From NCBI RefSeq assembly GCF_011064615.1, contig NZ_JAALJH010000090.1, forward strand, positions 1 to 35,414: 35,414 nt of DNA, given 5' to 3'. The notes below the pieces were generated by a model. It was not told the DNA's origin. It did not search any database and was given only the letters and a program-made list of their open reading frames with translations. Position numbers and translations under genes: made by a program. The stretch's first letter is position 1. The number at the start of each line of letters is the position of its first letter. Below are positions 33,372-35,414 of the stretch, one piece after another. The stretch comes from Aquisphaera insulae. Its GTDB lineage: Bacteria > Planctomycetota > Planctomycetia > Isosphaerales > Isosphaeraceae.

Positions 33372-35123
33372 TCAGACGGGACCAGTCCGACCGTTCCATT
33401 CCGCGATGCGTACCCGCCTCAACGAGGCGACGAGGCGACCCTGGATGCCCACCAACTGGTTCCGCTTGATTTCCGCCGCGGAGACCCCCGCCTGCCCCGT
33501 CATCTTGACCGCCTGGGACGCGATCTCGGCGCCGAATTCGAGCAGCCCGGGGTCGAAGAGCCGCAGGGCGTCGCGGCTCGCGGCCCTGGGCTTGTCCACC
33601 GCGAACGTCAGGCCCGTCATCCCCGCGATCACGCCGTCGAGATCCCTGCCCAGCAGCTTGATGGCGGGGTCGAGCAGCTCGACGAGCTCGCGATCCTGGG
33701 TCTTCGCCGCGGGCCACGCGGCCAGCTCGTCCCGGAGGGCGGTCAGGCGGCGTAGGTCCGCCTCTCGGAAGTACCGCCGGGCCAGGTGCAGGTAGGCGGA
33801 GGAGACCCATTCCGAGGACCTGACGTGATGGCCGGCCACCGCGGCCCAGGCGGCCGGCAGCTCCCGGGACGGCGCCCGGAGGAGGGCATACCGGAACTGA
33901 GCTTCGGCGCCGGCCTGCTTGGGGATCGCCTTCCAGCCCGGCTCGAGGCCGAGCGCCGGGATGGATGCGGCGGCCCCGGCACCCGAGATCGGGGTCCGCG
34001 GCCGCGTCGTCCACCCGCCGAGCCCTCCCGCCAGGAGCGAGCCGACGGCCAGGCCCGCGAGGATCCAGGGCCTTGCGAGCCGGTCTCCCAGACCCTGGCC
34101 GCGCGACGACACCCTCCCCGCCGCGGCGATCAATTTCGGGCCGGAGCCGGGCCGCTTCGGATCCTCCGGGCTCGGGGGCACCGTGATGCTCAGCTCGGCA
34201 CCCGTGGCGATCCCGGGCATCGACATCCGGGAACGAATCCTGGACAGGTCGGCCAGCATCTCGGCCGCGGACTGGTAGCGATCGTCGGGCGACTTCGCCA
34301 TCAGCTTGAGCACCAGCCGTTCCAGATCCTCCAGGATCTCCGGCCTTCGCAGTCGCATTCCAACCGGGGCCTCGCTGACATGCTTCATCGCCAGCGCCAC
34401 CGCCGAGTCGGCCCGGAACGGAGGCTCGCCCGTGAGCATGTGGTAGAAGGTCACCCCGAGCGAGTAGAGGTCGCTCCGGTGATCCAGGCGCTTCCCCTGG
34501 GCCTGTTCCGGGCTCATGTAGAGCGGCGTCCCCATCGTGGTGCCCGGCTGCGTGACGTGCATGCTGTCCGCCTCCAGGTCGCGACAGAGCCCGAAGTCCG
34601 CCACCTTCACCCGGCCCTTCTTCGTCAGCAGGATGTTCTCCGGCTTGACGTCGCGATGGATCAGGCCCACTTCGCCCGCCGCCCCGATCGCGAGGCCGGA
34701 CTGGCGCATGATCGAGATCGCCTGCGCCAGGTCGAGCGCACCCTTCCTGGCGATGTAGTCCCTGAGGTTCGTCCCCTCGACGAACTCCATCGCGATGTAA
34801 CGCACCCGGTCTACCGAGTCGAGCGTGTAGACGTGCACGATGTTGGGGTGATTGAGCTTGGCGACGGCCGTCGCCTCGGCCTCGAAGCGTCGGAGATAGG
34901 CGGGGTTGGAGAGGAAACGCCGATGCAGGACCTTGAGGGCCACCGGGCGGTTCAGGCTCACCTGATTCGCGAGGTAGACCTGCCCCATGCCCCCTTTTCC
35001 CAGGAGTCGCTGGATCTGGAAGTCGCCGAGGGTCACGCCGGTCAGGTCGCGCACGGGGGCTTCCGCCGGGTCGCCCCCCCAGTCCATGGTGTCCTCGCCG
35101 TTCTCGATGCCGTTCTGCACCAT
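33372..35123 (-). CDS. Membrane serine/threonine protein kinase (Pkn type)
   Basis: A 583-residue Hanks-type kinase. Kinase elements are GKGGMGQVYL (42-51), Lys64 in VALKVL, Glu81 or Glu83 in helix C, HRDVKPENIL (156-165), DFG (176-178), activation-loop threonines in MHVTQPGTTMGTP, and SPEQ (204-207). A linker leads to one membrane segment at about 352-372. The remaining 210 residues are an extracytoplasmic helical domain with no known fold and no PASTA repeats. The start is ATG 35123; ATG 35087 with GAGGA just before it is a possible alternative, and the first 30 residues are not conserved kinase. It begins an operon with the FHA phosphatase (31-base gap), a typical kinase-phosphatase pair. 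Confidence 0.94.
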   Translation of the reverse strand: MVQNGIENGEDTMDWGGDPAEAPVRDLTGVTLGDFQIQRLLGKGGMGQVYLANQVSLNRPVALKVLHRRFLSNPAYLRRFEAEATAVAKLNHPNIVHVYTLDSVDRVRYIAMEFVEGTNLRDYIARKGALDLAQAISIMRQSGLAIGAAGEVGLIHRDVKPENILLTKKGRVKVADFGLCRDLEADSMHVTQPGTTMGTPLYMSPEQAQGKRLDHRSDLYSLGVTFYHMLTGEPPFRADSAVALAMKHVSEAPVGMRLRRPEILEDLERLVLKLMAKSPDDRYQSAAEMLADLSRIRSRMSMPGIATGAELSITVPPSPEDPKRPGSGPKLIAAAGRVSSRGQGLGDRLARPWILAGLAVGSLLAGGLGGWTTRPRTPISGAGAAASIPALGLEPGWKAIPKQAGAEAQFRYALLRAPSRELPAAWAAVAGHHVRSSEWVSSAYLHLARRYFREADLRRLTALRDELAAWPAAKTQDRELVELLDPAIKLLGRDLDGVIAGMTGLTFAVDKPRAASRDALRLFDPGLLEFGAEIASQAVKMTGQAGVSAAEIKRNQLVGIQGRLVASLRRVRIAEWNGRTGPV

Positions 35124-35414
35124 GGTCGTCCGCTAGATCCTCGGCCGCGGCCCGATCGGAAGAGATATGCTCGATGGCATAGTTGCTTGATCGTTATGCC
35201 CCGCTACTGTACCGGATCCCCCCTCCACGTTTCAAACGTGAAACGCCTCGTCGTGGGGGGCGAATCCGCTCCGAAACCAGGTCCGCCCGGACGTCGTCAT
35301 GCGGTCGCTCGCTCGATCACCCTGGCAGACGCCCCGTCTGCTCCACTCGACCGACTTCGACACAAGATGATGATTGCAGGCATGGGTGAATGCCCTGGCT
35401 GGTGAGCGGCCTAA
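35124..35414. other. Upstream region of the kinase operon, with two inverted repeats
   Basis: No gene is supported in the last 291 bases. Two inverted repeats are visible. GGCATA (35176-35181) / TATGCC (35195-35200) has a 13-base spacer. The tighter CGTTTCA (35228-35234), AACG, TGAAACG (35239-35245) has perfect seven-base arms. They lie 53-122 bases upstream of the kinase start and could be regulator sites or a leader hairpin. A 68-codon plus-strand frame (35183-35389) is Arg-rich and without similarity. Confidence 0.4.

Noticed and set aside
35183..35389. A 68-codon plus-strand frame at the right edge
   Set aside because: Arg-rich composition, no ribosome site and overlap with the inverted repeats suggest a chance frame.

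Overview
The window is high-GC DNA that looks like a planctomycete chromosome, most likely family Isosphaeraceae. This is inferred from the gene families present: a protein with the ANRxNAxxSTGPRT N-terminus, an MIIECPKC zinc-ribbon membrane protein, DUF1573 and DUF1684 proteins, a Pkn-type serine/threonine kinase beside an FHA-GAF-SpoIIE phosphatase, and a stand-alone STAS protein. No rRNA, CRISPR array, insertion sequence, integrase or phage gene was seen. I count 30 protein-coding regions, one tRNA and one decayed gene.

Layout. 1-3354 (+): a lineage-specific hypothetical protein without a visible stop codon, then argJ overlapped by a GNAT acetyltransferase. 3355-4596: a small glycine-rich RRM RNA-binding protein and a convergent coiled-coil protein, separated by a strong hairpin. 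4789-6526 (-): larB followed by a stand-alone NAD(P)H-hydrate dehydratase, both acting on nicotinamide nucleotides. 6743-12447 (+): a DUF2135 (YfaP-like) membrane protein, then a four-gene exporter (HlyD-type adaptor, LolD/MacB-type ATPase, two FtsX permeases) preceded by a palindrome. 12530-16115 (-): UDP-sugar epimerase, GT4 glycosyltransferase and pyruvyl-transferase-like protein, which form a small surface-polysaccharide cluster. 16188-19253 (-): nitrilase-family amidohydrolase, DUF1573 and DUF1684 proteins.

19485-26579 (+) is the most distinctive region. It is a tightly overlapping run of a YkcB-like GT39 glycosyltransferase, a YkcC/GtrB-like GT2, an OpgC-like acyltransferase, and a CpxR/CpxA-like two-component system. 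The GT39 and the acyltransferase both carry Gly-Pro-rich, collagen-like inserts between membrane segments. Together they look like a lipid-linked sugar transfer and acyl decoration system for an envelope glycan, with an adjacent envelope sensor.

26709-28829 (+): a secreted sialidase-like protein, a STAS anti-sigma-antagonist protein, a twice-frameshifted gene remnant and tRNA-Arg(CCG). 28950-35123 (-): the zinc-ribbon membrane protein and a three-gene operon of serine/threonine kinase, FHA-GAF-SpoIIE phosphatase and FAD-dependent oxidoreductase, ending in a hairpin with a T-run. Kinase, PP2C-type phosphatase and nearby STAS protein suggest a phosphorylation-based partner-switching circuit, although no RsbW-type kinase is visible here.
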